From positions 868,001 through 932,000 of the forward strand of contig NZ_CP140772.1 of assembly GCF_037893185.1 (NCBI RefSeq): 64,000 nucleotides of DNA, in the 5' to 3' direction. Positions 63,433-64,000 of the stretch are shown piece by piece. This DNA comes from Chitinophaga sp. 180180018-3. Lineage in GTDB: Bacteria > Bacteroidota > Bacteroidia > Chitinophagales > Chitinophagaceae. Under the pieces are notes generated by a model. That model worked only from the letters and a program-made list of their open reading frames with translations, had not been told where the DNA came from and ran no database searches. Position 1 is the stretch's first letter. Each line of letters begins with the position of its first letter. Made by a program: the position numbers and the translations under genes.

Positions 63433-64000
63433 ATGAAAGAAGTATTTATAGCAGCAACGGCACGTACCCCCATAGGTTCGCTCAATGGTGCATTGTCAGG
63501 CGTTCCGGCTACCCGGCTTGGTTCCATCGTTATAAAAGCAGCGCTCGAAAGAGCTGGTGTGGCTGCATCCGAAGTGAATGAAGTATATATGGGCAATGTG
63601 CTCAGTGCCAACCTCGGCCAGGCGCCCGCTAACCAGGCCAGTCTTGGCGCCGGTATCCCCAACACCGTGCCCTGTACTACCGTTAACAAGGTATGTGCTT
63701 CCGGCATGAAAGCCATTATGCTGGGCGCTCAGAGTATTATGCTGGGTGATAACGACCTGGTGGTGGCCGGCGGCATGGAAAGCATGAGCGGTGCTCCTTA
63801 CTACCTCGATAAAGCCCGTTCCGGCTACAAACTGGGGCATGGCAATATATTGGATGGCATCATCCGCGATGGCCTTTGGGATCCTTATCACGATTATCAC
63901 ATGGGCAATGCCGGAGAGCTTTGCGCCAAAGAATATAAGATTACCCGGGAAGACCAGGACGCATTCGCTATAGAAAGCTACAAGCGTGCCGCAGCTGCCT
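63433..64000 (+). CDS. Acetyl-CoA acetyltransferase (thiolase), 3' truncated by the window
   Basis: The first 189 codons of a thiolase: MKEVFIAATARTPIGSLNGALSG, then the catalytic cysteine in TTVNKVCASGMKAIMLGAQ near residue 90. The conserved VAGGMESMSGAPYYL and KEYKITREDQDAFAIESYKRA follow. Thiolases join or split acetyl-CoA units in beta-oxidation and ketone-body or butyrate metabolism. The active-site His and second Cys would lie beyond the window. It is divergent from dnaG; no partner genes are visible. Confidence 0.95.
   Translation, partial: MKEVFIAATARTPIGSLNGALSGVPATRLGSIVIKAALERAGVAASEVNEVYMGNVLSANLGQAPANQASLGAGIPNTVPCTTVNKVCASGMKAIMLGAQSIMLGDNDLVVAGGMESMSGAPYYLDKARSGYKLGHGNILDGIIRDGLWDPYHDYHMGNAGELCAKEYKITREDQDAFAIESYKRAAAA

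Overview
The window reads as chromosomal DNA of a Chitinophaga-like soil Bacteroidota (family Chitinophagaceae). The signs are three SusC/SusD pairs, FecI/FecR-type sigma/anti-sigma control, a hybrid two-component regulator of the periplasmic-propeller class, lipoproteins with Bacteroidota-style Cys-Lys starts, almost no Shine-Dalgarno signal, and several promoters of the form TTTG-N19/20-TAnnTTTG. No tRNA, rRNA, CRISPR or prophage was seen. The only mobile element is one apparently intact IS3-family (IS150-type) insertion.

Layout. 1-8.7 kb: a STN-containing SusC and its SusD; a long inter-gene hairpin split at its tip by the IS; and a lipoprotein beta-propeller gene preceded by a cobalamin riboswitch (a likely BtuG-type B12-capture protein). 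8.7-17.3 kb: a small lipoprotein; a five-gene translationally coupled operon (ethanolamine-type permease, glutamine-synthetase-like ligase, Fe-alcohol dehydrogenase, class-I amidotransferase-like hydrolase, aldehyde dehydrogenase) that fits a gamma-glutamyl route from ethanolamine to glycine; a small sulfite-oxidase-fold protein; and zwf. 17.3-25.6 kb: a 46-bp perfect hairpin, then an N-glycan locus (Endo-H-like GH18, SusD, STN-SusC, FecR, ECF sigma) with a candidate antisense small RNA in front of susC. 25.8-31.4 kb: ATP-grasp, DUF4240 and YfeS-like proteins, a secreted protein, gamma-glutamyltransferase, DinB and Dabb proteins.

31.5-46.1 kb: a probable dextran utilisation locus. A hybrid sensor/regulator is divergent from susC-susD-susE/F-like, a GH66 dextranase and a large six-hairpin glycosidase with a C-terminal carbohydrate-binding-like domain; a terminator closes it. 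46.3-50.2 kb: a class-3 aldehyde dehydrogenase, a K+-channel-like protein, a bestrophin and an LCIB-type carbonic anhydrase in close succession, ending in a strong hairpin. This resembles, on paper, the bestrophin/LCIB pairing of algal CO2-concentrating systems. 50.2-55.3 kb: a LytS-type kinase, DUF4407 protein and LytTR regulator behind an array of regularly spaced C-tracts; then a TetR regulator and an alpha/beta hydrolase that share an operator-like palindrome. 55.4-64 kb: a phosphoserine phosphatase fused to a SerA remnant lacking its NAD domain, a spore-photolyase-like radical SAM protein, an orphan FecR-like lipoprotein, proline dehydrogenase, thyA, folA, dnaG and the start of a thiolase gene.

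The most interesting points are the ethanolamine-type gamma-glutamylation operon, the channel/bestrophin/LCIB cluster, the IS insertion at the tri-loop of a long hairpin, the candidate antisense RNA at the N-glycan susC, and the SerB-SerA(deleted) fusion. All functional statements rest on reading motifs and on family knowledge; no search was run.
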